From Parahoeflea olei (lineage in GTDB: Bacteria > Pseudomonadota > Alphaproteobacteria > Rhizobiales > Rhizobiaceae), in contig NZ_LQZT01000034.1 of NCBI RefSeq assembly GCF_001703635.1, positions 331,582 to 395,581 of the forward strand: a stretch of DNA of 64,000 nucleotides, given 5' to 3'. A program made the translations under genes and the position numbers. This document shows positions 46,956-57,295 of the stretch, piece by piece; positions within the stretch are counted from its first letter, which is position 1, and the number at the start of each line of letters is the position of its first letter. The notes beneath the pieces were generated by a model. It was not told the origin of the DNA. It did not search any database and saw nothing but the letters and a program-made list of their open reading frames with translations.

Positions 46956-48776
46956 ATGCCCGATTTTCATCTTATCGCGACGTTCGTCATCATCGCGGCC
47001 ACGATCCTTGCCTATGCCTCGGAGCGCTGGGCGATGGACACGGTCTCGCTGGTTGCGTTCGCTGTCGTGCTCGGCCTGTTCGGCCTGTTTCCCTATACCG
47101 GGCTCGACGGCGACCGGCTTGATCCCGAACGGCTGCTGTCGGGGTTCTCCAACCCTGCGCTGGTCACCGTGATCGCGCTGCTGATCGTCGGCCAGGGCCT
47201 GTTTGCCACCGACGCCATGGAGCGTCCCGCGCGCATGCTGGGCAAAATGGGCGGGGCGGCGACGTTCCGACCGGCGCTTTACATCCTGGCCGGCGCGGCG
47301 CTGATCTCGGCCTTCCTCAACAACACCCCTGTGGTGGTGATCTTCATCCCGATCCTGGTGGTGATCGCGGCGCAACGCTCGATCTCGCCGAGCCGTGTGT
47401 TCATTCCGCTCTCCTACATGACCATCCTCGGCGGCATGACCACGCTGATCGGCTCGTCGACCAACCTGCTGGTGGCAGGTGTTGCGCGCGACTACGGCAT
47501 CGATGTCGGTTTTTTCGACATCACCGGCATGGGCGTGATCCTGGCGCTGGTCGGCGGCGTCTATGTGCTCGGCGTGCTGCCACGGGTGCTGCCCGAGCGC
47601 GAAGCGGAACTGTCGTCGGTGGCGCGCTCGGGGGCGCAGTTCATCGGCGAGATCACGCTCCATCGCGACCATCCCTATGTCGGCATCCAGGCCAAGGCCG
47701 GGATGTTTCCGGGTCTCGGCGATCTCACGCTGAGGCTCCTGCAACGCCGCGACGTGCCGGTGCTGCCGCCGTTCGAGGACATGACGCTGTCGGCCGGCGA
47801 CACGCTGGTGGTGAGCGGCACGCGGCGCGCCTTCTCCCGGGCGCTGTCCCGCGGACGCGCGGCCCCCAAGACCGATGACGGAGGGGCCGAGGACAGCGTG
47901 AGCGAACTGCCGCCCGGCCCCGACTATCATCTCGCGGAAGCCGTGATCGCGCCAGGCTCGCGCTATGCCGGGCGCACCATCCAGCTCTCGGGCCTGAGAC
48001 CGCAATTCGGCATTTCCGTGCTCGGCGTGCAGCGCAAGAGCCGCATGGCCCGTTCGGCGATGTCCGACATCCGGCTCGAGCCGGGCGACACGCTGCTGAT
48101 CGGCGGCCCGATGGACGCGATCGCGCAACTGCGCGGCAACCACGACCTGCTGCTGCTTGAGCATTCCGCCGAAGCCGTGCCGCAATCGCGCAAGGCGCGA
48201 ATCGCGGTCGCCATCTTTGCAAGCATCGTGCTGCTGTCGGCCTTCTCGATCGTGCCGATCGTGGTGGCGGCGGTCGCCGGCGCGGTGCTGATGCTGCTGA
48301 CGGGCTGCCTGTCGCTGCTGCAGGCCTCGCGGGCCTTCGATCGGCAGATCTTCCTGCTGGTGGGAACCTCGGTGGCGCTGGCGACCGCGCTCGAATCAAC
48401 CGGCGGGGCCGCCCTGATCGCCAACGGCACGCTCGGCCTGATGCACGGTGCGCCGGCGAGCGTGATCCTGTCGGTGCTGTTCCTGGTGATGGCGCTGTTG
48501 ACCAATATCCTGTCCAACAACGCCACCGCCGTGCTGTTCACCCCGATCGCGCTCGGCATCGCCAACGGCATGGGGGTGTCGCCGCAACCCTTCATCGCCG
48601 CAGTGATTTTTGCCGCCAATGCCTCGTTTGCCACGCCGATCGGCTACCAGACCAATCTTCTGGTGATGGGCCCCGGGCGCTACCGTTTCGGCGATTTTTT
48701 GCGCGCCGGCACGCCGCTTGTGCTCATCATCTGGTTGACCTTTTCGTTACTTGCGCCATGGTACTACGGATTGTGA
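46956..48776 (+). CDS. SLC13-family permease with TrkA_C domains
   Basis: A 606-residue transporter. Two membrane halves (about 5-205 and 415-605) contain the paired signatures [17 protein letters not shown] and [17 protein letters not shown], and [10 protein letters not shown] and [14 protein letters not shown], typical of DASS/SLC13 (anion/Na+ symporter) proteins. The cytoplasmic middle holds two RCK_C/TrkA_C domains (about 225-300 and 315-400; [20 protein letters not shown]), common in bacterial members. Substrate unknown: sulfate, dicarboxylates or similar anions are possible. Start ATG 46956 ([10 protein letters not shown]) was chosen over GTG 46932. Confidence 0.9.
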   Translation: MPDFHLIATFVIIAATILAYASERWAMDTVSLVAFAVVLGLFGLFPYTGLDGDRLDPERLLSGFSNPALVTVIALLIVGQGLFATDAMERPARMLGKMGGAATFRPALYILAGAALISAFLNNTPVVVIFIPILVVIAAQRSISPSRVFIPLSYMTILGGMTTLIGSSTNLLVAGVARDYGIDVGFFDITGMGVILALVGGVYVLGVLPRVLPEREAELSSVARSGAQFIGEITLHRDHPYVGIQAKAGMFPGLGDLTLRLLQRRDVPVLPPFEDMTLSAGDTLVVSGTRRAFSRALSRGRAAPKTDDGGAEDSVSELPPGPDYHLAEAVIAPGSRYAGRTIQLSGLRPQFGISVLGVQRKSRMARSAMSDIRLEPGDTLLIGGPMDAIAQLRGNHDLLLLEHSAEAVPQSRKARIAVAIFASIVLLSAFSIVPIVVAAVAGAVLMLLTGCLSLLQASRAFDRQIFLLVGTSVALATALESTGGAALIANGTLGLMHGAPASVILSVLFLVMALLTNILSNNATAVLFTPIALGIANGMGVSPQPFIAAVIFAANASFATPIGYQTNLLVMGPGRYRFGDFLRAGTPLVLIIWLTFSLLAPWYYGL

Positions 48777-48795
48777 ACGGCTCCGAACCCTTGGC

Positions 48796-49545
48796 ATGAT
48801 GAATCATCCCGTCAATTCCCCGCAGTTTTTCCTGACCGCGCCCTCGCCATGCCCCTATCTCGAGGGCCAGGGCGAGCGGAAGGTGTTTACCCATCTCGTG
48901 GGGGAAAAGGCGCCGGAACTCAACGATCTTCTGACGCAAGGCGGTTTTCGGCGCTCGCAGAACATCGCCTACCGTCCGGCCTGCGAATCCTGCCGCGCCT
49001 GCATCTCGGTGCGCATCCTTGCGCTCGAATTCGAGTTCAGCCGCTCGATGCGGCGCAATCTGGCCGCCAATGACGACCTGGTCGCCACGGAATATCCGGC
49101 CGAGCCCTCGAGCGAGCAGTTCAAGCTGTTCCGCCGCTACCTCGACAGCCGCCACCAGCGCGGCGGCATGGCCGACATGAGCATCGGCGACTATGCGATG
49201 ATGGTGGAGGATTCCCATGTCGACACCCGCATCATCGAATACCGCAGGCGGACCGAGGGCGACGGCGTCTCCGAGACCCCCGCGGGCGAACTGATCGCGG
49301 TCGCGCTGACCGACCGCATGGGCGACGGGCTGTCGATGGTCTATTCCTTCTACAAGCCCGAGGAAACCTCGCGGTCGCTCGGCACCTTCATGATCCTCGA
49401 CCACATCGCCCGCGCCAAGGCCGCGGGCCTGCCGCATGTCTATCTCGGCTACTGGGTCAAGGGATCGCGCAAGATGGAATACAAGACCCGGTTCCTGCCG
49501 CAAGAGCACCTGATGGCGCAGGGCTGGCAGCGCTACGAGCCGTAA
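48796..49545 (+). CDS. bpt: aspartate/glutamate leucyltransferase (Bpt, N-end rule pathway)
   Basis: A 249-residue aminoacyl-tRNA-protein transferase that adds Leu to N-terminal Asp/Glu, marking proteins for ClpS/ClpAP. The ATE-type N-terminal domain shows [14 protein letters not shown] and the Cys-rich [18 protein letters not shown]; the C-terminal part has [23 protein letters not shown] and [16 protein letters not shown]. It starts at ATG 48796 (or 48799), with little visible ribosome site, 19 bp after the SLC13 stop. The hemB-RDD-bpt-parC neighbourhood is normal for Rhizobiales. Confidence 0.95.
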   Translation: MMNHPVNSPQFFLTAPSPCPYLEGQGERKVFTHLVGEKAPELNDLLTQGGFRRSQNIAYRPACESCRACISVRILALEFEFSRSMRRNLAANDDLVATEYPAEPSSEQFKLFRRYLDSRHQRGGMADMSIGDYAMMVEDSHVDTRIIEYRRRTEGDGVSETPAGELIAVALTDRMGDGLSMVYSFYKPEETSRSLGTFMILDHIARAKAAGLPHVYLGYWVKGSRKMEYKTRFLPQEHLMAQGWQRYEP

Positions 49546-49657
49546 CGTCCCGGCGCGCCGCGACGCCAGGTCCGGTGCGCGGCCCCTCCCCTGATTGCCC
49601 AGATTTCCTGATTTCCCCCGCCTTTCCTCCCGGTTTCGTCACCAAGGCCGTCCTTTG

Positions 49658-50569
49658 ATGCAGGGTCACATTCAACAGGCGGCCGAGCACCGCAAGGGCC
49701 TGGCGATCACCGCGATCGGCGGGCTGATGCTGACGGCCGACATTCCGTTGATCCGGCTGTCCCAAAGCGATACCTGGTCGGCGCTCGCCGTCCGCAGCAC
49801 GCTGACCGTGCTTGTGGCGCTCGTCGCCTTCGGCATCCTCCGCTTCGCCCTCAAGCGTCCTGTGCCGATCATCCATGGTCGGGCCGGGCTGCTGGTGATC
49901 ACGCTTTACGGCCTGGCCTCGATCAGCTTCATCCTCGCCGTCTACTCCACTTCCACCGCCAATCTCGTCTTCATCCTGGCGTTCAACCCGATGTTCTCGG
50001 CGTTGCTGGCCTGGTGGATCGCCGGCGAGAAACCCAGGCCGCAGACCTTCGCGGCCATGGTCGTGATGATCCTCGGCGTGCTCCTGATCGTCGCCGACGG
50101 CCTCAAGGCCGGCAACACCACCGGGGACCTGCTGGCGCTCGCCACGAGCCTGATGCTGGCGGGTGCGATCACGGCGAGCCGCAAGGCCCGGGTGGACATG
50201 GGCTTTGCACCGCTGGTCGCGGCCATCGTGCCGGCCGTGATCGGCCTGGCGATGGCCGGCGGCCCGTCCGGCGTCACGGTCGCAGCCCCCGGCTGGCTGG
50301 CCCTCAACGGCCTGTTCGCCATCCCGATCGCCTTCTGGTGCCTGGCCACCGGCCCGCGCTACATCTCGGGTCCGGAGGTGGCGATGTTCTACCTGCTCGA
50401 GACGATCCTGGCGCCGGTCTGGGTGTGGATGATCTTTTCGGAAGCGCCGACGCCGCTCGGCCTGCTGGGCGGGGGCGTGATCATCGTCGCGCTGGTCAGC
50501 CATTCGCTGTGGCAATTGTCGTCACACCGCCGGGCGGTGCGCACGCTGGCGCCGCGCCATCCGGTCTGA
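49658..50569 (+). CDS. EamA/DMT-family transporter
   Basis: A 303-residue protein with about ten TM helices in two EamA repeats (about 15-145 and 160-290). Features: GGLMLTADIPLIRLS in TM1, ILAFNPMFSALLAWWIAGE at the end of the first repeat and EVAMFYLLETILAPVWVWMIFSEAP in the second. Members export amino acids or metabolites. Start ATG 49658. No operon partner points to a substrate. Confidence 0.9.
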   Translation: MQGHIQQAAEHRKGLAITAIGGLMLTADIPLIRLSQSDTWSALAVRSTLTVLVALVAFGILRFALKRPVPIIHGRAGLLVITLYGLASISFILAVYSTSTANLVFILAFNPMFSALLAWWIAGEKPRPQTFAAMVVMILGVLLIVADGLKAGNTTGDLLALATSLMLAGAITASRKARVDMGFAPLVAAIVPAVIGLAMAGGPSGVTVAAPGWLALNGLFAIPIAFWCLATGPRYISGPEVAMFYLLETILAPVWVWMIFSEAPTPLGLLGGGVIIVALVSHSLWQLSSHRRAVRTLAPRHPV

Positions 50570-50686
50570 CACGGCCGCATCGCGCGAGCCTGCCCTATTG
50601 TCGTCCCATCCCCCTGCTTGACTGGTTCACGACCGGCGCCGCCTCTGGCCCGGGCCAGTGCTGCCACCCCGCATACGGAATATCCC

Positions 50687-51424
50687 TTGCCACGCCTGAA
50701 ATATCTATTCCTGATCCTGCTGCTCTGCTTTGTCGCGCCCGCACTCGCCTCGCTCGGGGTGCGCGCCGCCAGTTCCCATCCGGGCTCGTGGCGCAGCGCC
50801 GACTGGTCGTCGGCGGGGCTGCTCCCTGCCGCCACCGAGCAGTCCGAGCCGGCGGTCTATGTGATGGCGGCACGCACCGGCGGGCTCAAGGGCGGGCTCG
50901 CGGTGCACAGCTGGATTGTCACCAAGCCTGAAGGCGCTTTGCGCTACACCCGCTACGACAAGGTCGGCTGGGGCAACCCGATCCGCGTCAACGGCTATGA
51001 CGCCGACGGGCGCTGGTATTCCAACACGCCCGAGATCCTGCTTGCCCTCCAGGGAGCCGAGGCCGCGCGGCTGATCCCGAAGATCGAGGCGGCGGTGAAG
51101 GCCTATCCCCATTCGGGACGCGGCGACTACAGGATCTGGCCGGGGCCGAATTCGAACAGTTTCGTCGCCCATGTGCTCCGCGCCGTGCCCGAACTCGGCA
51201 TCGTCCTTCCACCCGAAGCGGTGGGCCGCGACTACCGGCCCTGGGGCGAGTTCGTGACGGTGACGCCCGACGGGCGCAATGTCGAATTCTCGCTCGGCGG
51301 CTATGCGGGGCTTGCCGCGGGCACGCTCTACGGGGTGGAACTCAGGCTCGGCGGGCTGGTGTTCGGCCTTGATGTCAACCGTCCCGGCATCAAGCTGCCG
51401 GGCTTCGGGCGGATCGGCGTCTGA
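50687..51424 (+). CDS. DUF3750 domain protein
   Basis: A 245-residue protein with an N-terminal hydrophobic helix (LFLILLLCFVAPALASLGV) that may be a signal peptide or anchor. The rest fits DUF3750: VYVMAARTGGLKGGLAVHSWIV, RYDKVGWGNP, YRIWPGPNSNSFVAHVLRAVPE. The GPNSNSF part resembles papain-like peptidase folds, but no activity is known. Start TTG 50687 was chosen since GGAA lies 7 nt upstream and no ATG is near. Beyond its stop the small degraded island begins. Confidence 0.8.
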   Translation: MPRLKYLFLILLLCFVAPALASLGVRAASSHPGSWRSADWSSAGLLPAATEQSEPAVYVMAARTGGLKGGLAVHSWIVTKPEGALRYTRYDKVGWGNPIRVNGYDADGRWYSNTPEILLALQGAEAARLIPKIEAAVKAYPHSGRGDYRIWPGPNSNSFVAHVLRAVPELGIVLPPEAVGRDYRPWGEFVTVTPDGRNVEFSLGGYAGLAAGTLYGVELRLGGLVFGLDVNRPGIKLPGFGRIGV

Positions 51425-51458
51425 GACGCGGCGTTACCGTCCGGCGCGAACGCACTTC

Positions 51459-51706
51459 TGCCACGACGTTGAGCTTGCGGAAATCATGGAGCCATTGCTT
51501 GCCGGACGGCGCAAGGTGCGAGAAGGTCTTGCCAAACCGGAGAAGAGGGTTCTGGCCGAGGCGAAACAACACGACGTTTGCAGGCGGCTGATGACGGTGC
51601 CTGGCACTGGGCCGATCGTCTCGCGGTCGTCATGCACCGCATGGGGCTGGATGGCACCGAGTTCCACTCGACAAGCGAGAACACCGTCTCAACGGCCACG
51701 GCATGA
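51459..51706 (+). pseudogene. IS110-family transposase remnant with internal deletion
   Basis: One frame reads HDVELAEIMEPLLAGRRKVR and continues to CRRLMTVPGTGPIVS, the start of the C-terminal transposase_20 domain of IS110 elements. Another frame then gives RLAVVMHRMGLDGTEF and a stop at 51704-51706, which is the typical C-terminal end of these transposases. The middle of the domain and the N-terminal DEDD part are missing, so this is an inactive scar. No terminal repeats were recognised, as expected for IS110. Confidence 0.75.
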
Positions 51707-52048
51707 CAATCGGCTCTGGAGGCATTCGAATCCAATTCCGTGTAGCAGCGGAAAACGTCCTTCCCAGACGAGATGCTGTGAGTTCGAGGCGTCGCTAATA
51801 CCGATGATCCGTCATCAGAATGCAGCCCAGACTGGACCACTTGATCTCCTGGAACCCATCATGGGAGGGCTGAGTGCCGATCCGGGAGATAAGCGCAGCC
51901 CTCGAAAAGACGTTGAACGCTGCATCACCCGGACGCAGATAACACCTGCTCCTGTAGAGCAACGCTTTCGGCTGGAAAGCGCCAATCGTAGACATACGCT
52001 ATGCGAAAATTGTTGGCCGCACGGTACCAGCCGAGCTAGTTGTCTTGA
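51707..52048. other. unassigned island sequence after the IS110 remnant
   Basis: 342 bp of lower-GC sequence with short open frames on both strands but no recognisable domain, ribosome site or RNA. It is probably degraded mobile or acquired DNA. Confidence 0.4.
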
Positions 52049-52726
52049 ATGAAGATAGTCATTTTACCGGGCTTGGATGGAACTGGGAAACTGTTATCGG
52101 AGGCAAGAGCACGACTTGAGCCGAAACACGTTGTCTCAGTGATCCAGTACCCACCACACTTGTATCGATATGAAGACCTCCAGGTTTGGGTAGAGAACCT
52201 TCTGCCCGAGGACGATTTCATCATCGTCGCGGAGTCCTTTTCCGGGCCACTGGCGGTGATGCTGTCCGACAAAAAACCTCGCGGCTTAAAAGGCGTGGTT
52301 TTTGTCGCGACGTTTGCGAAAACACCCGTGAAGTTGCCCTCTAACTGGACTTACGCGCTTGAAATCATACCACTCAAGTCCCGCTTGATCACGTGGTTAG
52401 CCCAACCGCTCCTGATGGGCAAATGGTCGGAAAGGGAATTTACAGCGAAGTTCGCGCATGCGATGCAGCTCGTGCCGGCCAGCACGATTGCAGGCCGGTT
52501 AAGGGAGGTGCTGAAAGTCGATGTCGCCGAGAAAATTGGGCGATTGCCCATCCCTTTCATATATCTTTCGGCAACGCGTGATCGACTGGTGCCGTCGAGA
52601 ATGGCACTGGATTTTGCACTCGCCCCTGACGTCATTTTCGAGATCGACGGGCCTCACTTTCTGTTGCAAGCCAATCCTTCCCAGTCTGCCGCGCATGTAT
52701 TGAGCTTTGCCGCTCGTGTCAGCTGA
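52049..52726 (+). CDS. alpha/beta hydrolase of low GC content
   Basis: A 225-residue hydrolase. MKIVILPGLDGTGKLL is the first strand with the oxyanion-hole loop, the nucleophile elbow is AESFSGP (Ser63), and acid and base are likely Asp178 in SATRDRLVPS and His203 in DGPHFLLQ, so the catalytic set looks complete. The cap region is small. Base composition and codon use differ from the surrounding genes and it lies in the IS110-marked island, which suggests transfer. The substrate is unknown: esterase or lipase-type activity is likely. Confidence 0.78.
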   Translation: MKIVILPGLDGTGKLLSEARARLEPKHVVSVIQYPPHLYRYEDLQVWVENLLPEDDFIIVAESFSGPLAVMLSDKKPRGLKGVVFVATFAKTPVKLPSNWTYALEIIPLKSRLITWLAQPLLMGKWSEREFTAKFAHAMQLVPASTIAGRLREVLKVDVAEKIGRLPIPFIYLSATRDRLVPSRMALDFALAPDVIFEIDGPHFLLQANPSQSAAHVLSFAARVS

Positions 52727-52817
52727 TCTTCCTTCACAATTCCGGCAACGCAGGCCAAGAGGCGACAATCAACCGAGCAGGAATTCCCCTCGGCGCGTTT
52801 CGCATCTGCGCACGCTA

Positions 52818-53066
52818 TTACAGGTCAGAAAAAATGACCGCTTTCGGCCATTTGCGGACGAACCCTTGCTTTTTTGGATGACGGAGAGACGGCACAGAGC
52901 ATGACCTCAGCCCGCCGATTGGAGAAGCTTCGGTGGTGAACTCCTTGGTCTTGCCGCTGCCGCGCGCGCTGCGGGCGATGAACAGCTTGGTCAGCTCATC
53001 GCCGTTGACGGCGACGAAGACCAGGATGTTCCGGTCTTCATCGCGTGCCGGGCGGATCTCAACCAT
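52818..53066 (-). pseudogene. possible GNAT acetyltransferase remnant downstream of parC
   Basis: The frame starts MVEIRPARDED, a usual GNAT beginning, but jumps quickly to VFVAVNGDELTKLFIARSARGSGK, which looks like the later beta2-beta4 and acetyl-CoA loop pieces, with most of the fold missing. The last 35 residues resemble nothing. I read it as an internally deleted GNAT gene at the island edge; it might also be an unrelated small ORF. Confidence 0.4.
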
Positions 53067-53117
53067 GGCCGGCTCCGGCGGCGGGGAAACGAAAAGTCGG
53101 CATCCCCGGCGCTTCCG

Positions 53118-55364
53118 TCAGCTGAACTTGCCGGAACGGGGGAAGCCCTTGGGCACCAGGCGGCCGGCCTGGGCGCGGTCGGCGATCCACTCGGTGAGTT
53201 CGTCCTTCTTGCGGTTGTGCATGCGCCCGGCGCTGTCTTCCCAAGTCAGCCCCTCTTCCATCGCGAAGCACTTGATGTCGGCGATGCCGCCGTCCTTGTA
53301 GCGCTGCAGCCGCACGCCCTTGCCGCGGCTCATTTCCGGCAATTGCGCAAGCGGGAAGATCAGCATCTTGCGGTTGGCGCCGATCACGGCGACATGATCG
53401 CCGCTCACCGGCACACACAGCCGCGCCTCGTCGGGCAGGCTCACATTCATGATCTGCTTGCCCTTGCGGGTGTTGGCGACGAGTTCGGTCTCGGCAACGA
53501 TGAAGCCGTTGCCGGGTGTGGAGGCCAGAAGCAGCTTGCGCGCGGGGTCATGCACGAAGGCGGTCAGCACCGCCTGGTCGTTGTCCATGTCGACCATGAT
53601 GCGGATCGGCTCGCCATGGCCGCGCCCGCCCGGCAGCTTGTCCGCGCCGAGCGTGTAGGCCTTGCCGCCGGTGGTGAAGATCACGATCTTGTCGGTGGTG
53701 TGCGCCGGGAACGCGAGCTTGAGCGCGTCGCCGTCCTTGAACTGCAGCGAGCCGTAATCGCTCATGTGCCCCTTGAGCGCCCGGATCCAGCCCTTATCGG
53801 AGATCACCACCGTGATCGGCTCCTTTTCGATCATCGCCTGCTCGATGGCCGCGAGATCGGCGACCGGCGCCTCGGCAAAGGTGGTGCGGCGGCGGCCGAG
53901 ATCGGTCTCCTTGGAGAAGGTCTTGCGGACATTGCCGATTTCCCAGGCAACCGTCTGCCACTGCTTGGCCTCGGAGGAAAGCAGCGCCTCGATATCGGCC
54001 TTCTCGGCGGTCAGGGTGTCGAACTCCTTGCGGATTTCCATTTCCTCAAGCTTGCGCAGCGAGCGCAGCCGCATGTTGAGGATGGCTTCGGCCTGGATGT
54101 CGGTCAGCTCGAAGGTCTTCATCAGCTCGAGCTTGGGCTCGTCCTCCTCGCGGATGATGCGGATCACCTCGTCGAGATTGAGATAGGCGATCAGGAACCC
54201 CGAGAGCAGCTCAAGACGCCGCTCGATCGCCGCCAGCCGGTGGCGCGAGCGGCGCTGCAACACCTCGCGGCGGTGCGCCAGCCATTCGCTCAGCACCTCG
54301 GCCAGGTTCATCACCTTCGGCACCTTGCCCATCGACAGGACGTTGAGGTTGAGCGGAATCCGGCTTTCGAGCTCTGACAGCCGGAACAGCGATTCCATCA
54401 GCAGGGTGGGATCGACGGTGCGGCTCTTGGGGACCAGAACCAGCCGCACGTCCTCGGCGGATTCGTCGCGCACGTCGTCGAGCAGCGGCAGCTTGCGGGC
54501 GATCAGCAGCTCGGCGATCTTCTCGATCAGCCGTGACTTCTGAACCTGGAACGGCATCTCGGTGACGACGATCTGGTAGCCGCCGCGACCGGTGTCCTCG
54601 ACGTTCCACTTGGCGCGCACGCGGAAGCCGCCGCGGCCGGTCTTGTAGGATTCGAGGATCGACTCGCGGCTGTCGATGACGACGCCGCCGGTGGGGAAAT
54701 CCGGTCCCTCGACATAGTGCAGCAGGTCCTCGACGGTGGCCTCGGGCTTGCGGATCAGGGCCAGCGCCGCATCGCAGAGTTCGGCAGCGTTGTGCGGCGG
54801 GATTGAGGTCGCCATGCCCACCGCGATGCCGGTGGCGCCGTTGGCGAGCAGGTTCGGAAACGCGCCCGGCAGCACCACCGGCTCGCTGTTTTCCTCGTCA
54901 TAGGTGGAGCGGAAATCGACCGCGTCCTCGTTGATGCCCTCGATCAGCAACTCGGCCACCGAGGTCATCTTTGATTCGGTGTAACGCATGGCCGCAGCGC
55001 TGTCGCCGTCGATATTGCCGAAATTGCCCTGCCCTTCGGCGAGCGGATAGCGCACCGAAAAATCCTGCGCGAGGCGGACCAGCGCATCATAGATCGACTG
55101 GTCGCCGTGGGGGTGGAAGTTACCCATCACCTCGCCGACGATCTTGGCGCATTTCTTGTAGGAGCCGTTCGACCTCAGCCCCATCTCGCTCATCGCGTAG
55201 ACGATGCGGCGGTGCACCGGCTTCATGCCGTCGCGCACATCGGGCAGCGCCCGGTGCATGATCGTCGACAGCGCATAGGACAGATAACGCTCCTCGAGCG
55301 CCTGTTTCAGATCCACGGCCTGGATGTGGTCGCCGCCGCCGGGCGGTATCAAGCTTTTTCCCAT
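53118..55364 (-). CDS. parC: DNA topoisomerase IV subunit A
   Basis: A 748-residue type IIA topoisomerase subunit that separates daughter chromosomes together with ParE. The cleavage tyrosine is Tyr128 in [11 protein letters not shown]; the quinolone-determining region reads [13 protein letters not shown] (85-97), with Gln89 at the place of E. coli Ser80. The winged helix and tower regions ([17 protein letters not shown]) and the C-terminal beta-pinwheel ([21 protein letters not shown]) follow, with six such blades to the end. The ATG 55364 has no clear ribosome site. Confidence 0.97.
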   Translation of the reverse strand: MGKSLIPPGGGDHIQAVDLKQALEERYLSYALSTIMHRALPDVRDGMKPVHRRIVYAMSEMGLRSNGSYKKCAKIVGEVMGNFHPHGDQSIYDALVRLAQDFSVRYPLAEGQGNFGNIDGDSAAAMRYTESKMTSVAELLIEGINEDAVDFRSTYDEENSEPVVLPGAFPNLLANGATGIAVGMATSIPPHNAAELCDAALALIRKPEATVEDLLHYVEGPDFPTGGVVIDSRESILESYKTGRGGFRVRAKWNVEDTGRGGYQIVVTEMPFQVQKSRLIEKIAELLIARKLPLLDDVRDESAEDVRLVLVPKSRTVDPTLLMESLFRLSELESRIPLNLNVLSMGKVPKVMNLAEVLSEWLAHRREVLQRRSRHRLAAIERRLELLSGFLIAYLNLDEVIRIIREEDEPKLELMKTFELTDIQAEAILNMRLRSLRKLEEMEIRKEFDTLTAEKADIEALLSSEAKQWQTVAWEIGNVRKTFSKETDLGRRRTTFAEAPVADLAAIEQAMIEKEPITVVISDKGWIRALKGHMSDYGSLQFKDGDALKLAFPAHTTDKIVIFTTGGKAYTLGADKLPGGRGHGEPIRIMVDMDNDQAVLTAFVHDPARKLLLASTPGNGFIVAETELVANTRKGKQIMNVSLPDEARLCVPVSGDHVAVIGANRKMLIFPLAQLPEMSRGKGVRLQRYKDGGIADIKCFAMEEGLTWEDSAGRMHNRKKDELTEWIADRAQAGRLVPKGFPRSGKFS

Positions 55365-55538
55365 GCCGCTGGCTTAGAGGAAGGGGTGATTCGGAGCAAG
55401 CCGCGCGGCCGCGGCCGAAAGGCAAGACTTTTTTCGCAGCCTATGTCGAAACGGGCTCCGCCCGTTCGTCCACTTGTCGTAAGCTCAGGCTCCGGCGGGC
55501 ACCGCTGTGGCCTTCCCTCACTGAAAAGGAAACAGACC

Positions 55539-55889
55539 ATGAAATATCTTGCACTGATCTATGCGGCCCCCGGCGCCGGACCGGATTACGGCACGCCCGA
55601 GTTCGGGCCCTATATGGACGGCTACCGCAAGGCGACCGAGACCTACCGGCGCGACGGCGTCCTGCTGGGCGGCGAAGCCTTGCAGGACACATCGACGGCC
55701 ACCACCGTGCGGGTGCGAAACGGCAAGACCGAAACGATGGACGGGCCCTTTGCCGAAACCAAGGAACAGCTCGGCGGCTTCTACCTGTTCGACTGCGCCA
55801 ATCTCGACGAGGCGATCCGGTATGCGGCGATGATTCCCTCGGCCGAACACGGATCGGTGGAAATCCGGCCGATCATGGACGTCGGCTAG
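55539..55889 (+). CDS. YCII/DGPF-family protein
   Basis: A 116-residue protein with the YCII-related fold. KYLALIYAAPG at the start, the name-giving DGPFAETKEQLGGFYLFDC and the end IPSAEHGSVEIRPIM are diagnostic. Such proteins are encoded with ECF42-type sigma factors, as here: the sigma gene starts 5 bp later. The role is unknown, possibly a small enzyme or sensor. ATG 55539 has AAAAGGAAA upstream. Confidence 0.9.
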   Translation: MKYLALIYAAPGAGPDYGTPEFGPYMDGYRKATETYRRDGVLLGGEALQDTSTATTVRVRNGKTETMDGPFAETKEQLGGFYLFDCANLDEAIRYAAMIPSAEHGSVEIRPIMDVG

Positions 55890-55894
55890 ACAGC

Positions 55895-57151
55895 ATGGCA
55901 TCGGACGCTGCCGGGCAGGACGCAAGCGCGCGCGAGGCCATCGAGGCGCTCGCGCGCGCCGACACCGGCCGCCTGCTCGGCGCGCTGCTGCGCGACATCC
56001 GCAATCTCCAGATGGCCGAGGACTGCCTGCAGGACGCGATGGAATCGGCGCTGGTGCACTGGAGCCGGAACGGACTGCCGGCGTCACCCGCCGGCTGGGT
56101 GCTGCAGACCGCGCGGCGCAAGGCCATCGACCGGATCCGGCGCGCGCGCAATTTCGACCGGAAGAGCGAGCAATACGGGCACCTGATCGCGCTCGACCAG
56201 CAGGCCCGGGAAAGCGAGGAACCGGCGGACATTCCCGACGAACGGCTCAGGCTGATCTTCACCTGTTGCCACCCGGCGCTCGAAAGCAAGACCCGCGTTG
56301 CCCTGACGCTGAGAACCCTGTGCGGATTGACGACGCGCGAGATCGCCCGCGCCTTTGTCGACAGCCCCGAAGCGATGGCGCAGCGGCTGGTCAGGGCGCG
56401 CCACAAGATCACCAGGGCCGGCATTCCGTTCGAGATTCCCGACCCCGCGCGCTGGGACGAACGGCTCAACTCGGTGCTCTCGGTGATCTATCTCACGTTC
56501 AACGAGGGCCATTCGGCCACCGAGGGCGCACGCCCGCTGCGCGACGAGCTGTGCCTCGAGGCGATCCGGCTCGGCCGGCTGATGCTGGAGCTCGCGCCCG
56601 GCAACGCCGAATGCGAAGGCGTGCTCGCGCTGATGCTGCTGACCCATGCCCGCGCCGCGGCGCGGTTCGACGATCAGGCAAGGCTGATCCCGCTCGACCG
56701 GCAGGATCGCGGCCTGTGGGCGCCCGAAAGGATCGAGGAAGGCCGGCAGTTGCTCGACCGGGCGCTGGCGCGTGCCCGGCCCGGCCCTTTCCAGATCCAG
56801 GCGGCGATTGCCGCACTGCACGCCGAAGCTCCGAATCACGCCTGCACCGACTGGCGCCAGATCGTGCTGCTCTACGAGGCTCTGCACGGCTTGGCGGGCA
56901 ACCCGGTCTACCTGCTCAATCGCGCCGTGGCGCTGTCCTTCGCCGCCGGACCGGAACAAGCGCTCGCGGCCCTTGGGGCAATCGAGGCCGAGCTCGACGA
57001 TTACCAGCCGTTCCACGCCGCCCGTGCGGATTTCCTGCGCCGCGCCGGCCGGCACGAAGAGGCAGGCCAAAGCTACCGGCGGGCAATCGCGCTCAGCGCC
57101 AATGACAGCGAGCGGCAGTTCCTCGCCGAGCGTCTGGACGGGATCGCTTGA
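55895..57151 (+). CDS. ECF42-type RNA polymerase sigma factor with C-terminal extension
   Basis: A 418-residue extracytoplasmic-function sigma factor. Sigma region 2 is about 20-90 (RNLQMAEDCLQDAMESAL and PAGWVLQTARRKAIDRIRR), region 4 about 125-180 (LTLRTLCGLTTREIARAFVDSPEAMAQRLVRARHKI), then a DUF6596 domain (SVIYLTFNEGHSATEG and LMLLTHARAAARFD) and TPR-like helices at the end. The long C-terminus replaces an anti-sigma factor in this group; no anti-sigma gene is present here. It is coupled with the DGPF gene, its likely target. Confidence 0.92.
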   Translation: MASDAAGQDASAREAIEALARADTGRLLGALLRDIRNLQMAEDCLQDAMESALVHWSRNGLPASPAGWVLQTARRKAIDRIRRARNFDRKSEQYGHLIALDQQARESEEPADIPDERLRLIFTCCHPALESKTRVALTLRTLCGLTTREIARAFVDSPEAMAQRLVRARHKITRAGIPFEIPDPARWDERLNSVLSVIYLTFNEGHSATEGARPLRDELCLEAIRLGRLMLELAPGNAECEGVLALMLLTHARAAARFDDQARLIPLDRQDRGLWAPERIEEGRQLLDRALARARPGPFQIQAAIAALHAEAPNHACTDWRQIVLLYEALHGLAGNPVYLLNRAVALSFAAGPEQALAALGAIEAELDDYQPFHAARADFLRRAGRHEEAGQSYRRAIALSANDSERQFLAERLDGIA

Positions 57152-57295
57152 AGCGGGGCACGAGCTGCGCTACGGCCTCAACAGCACCACAATGCTGTGG
57201 ACGATGGCGGGGCAACAAACCAGTATCGGCTGTCTCCGCGCGCACGCCAAGCACGCAGGCAGCAATAACCAAATCACATGCAGGAGATCAATTTG

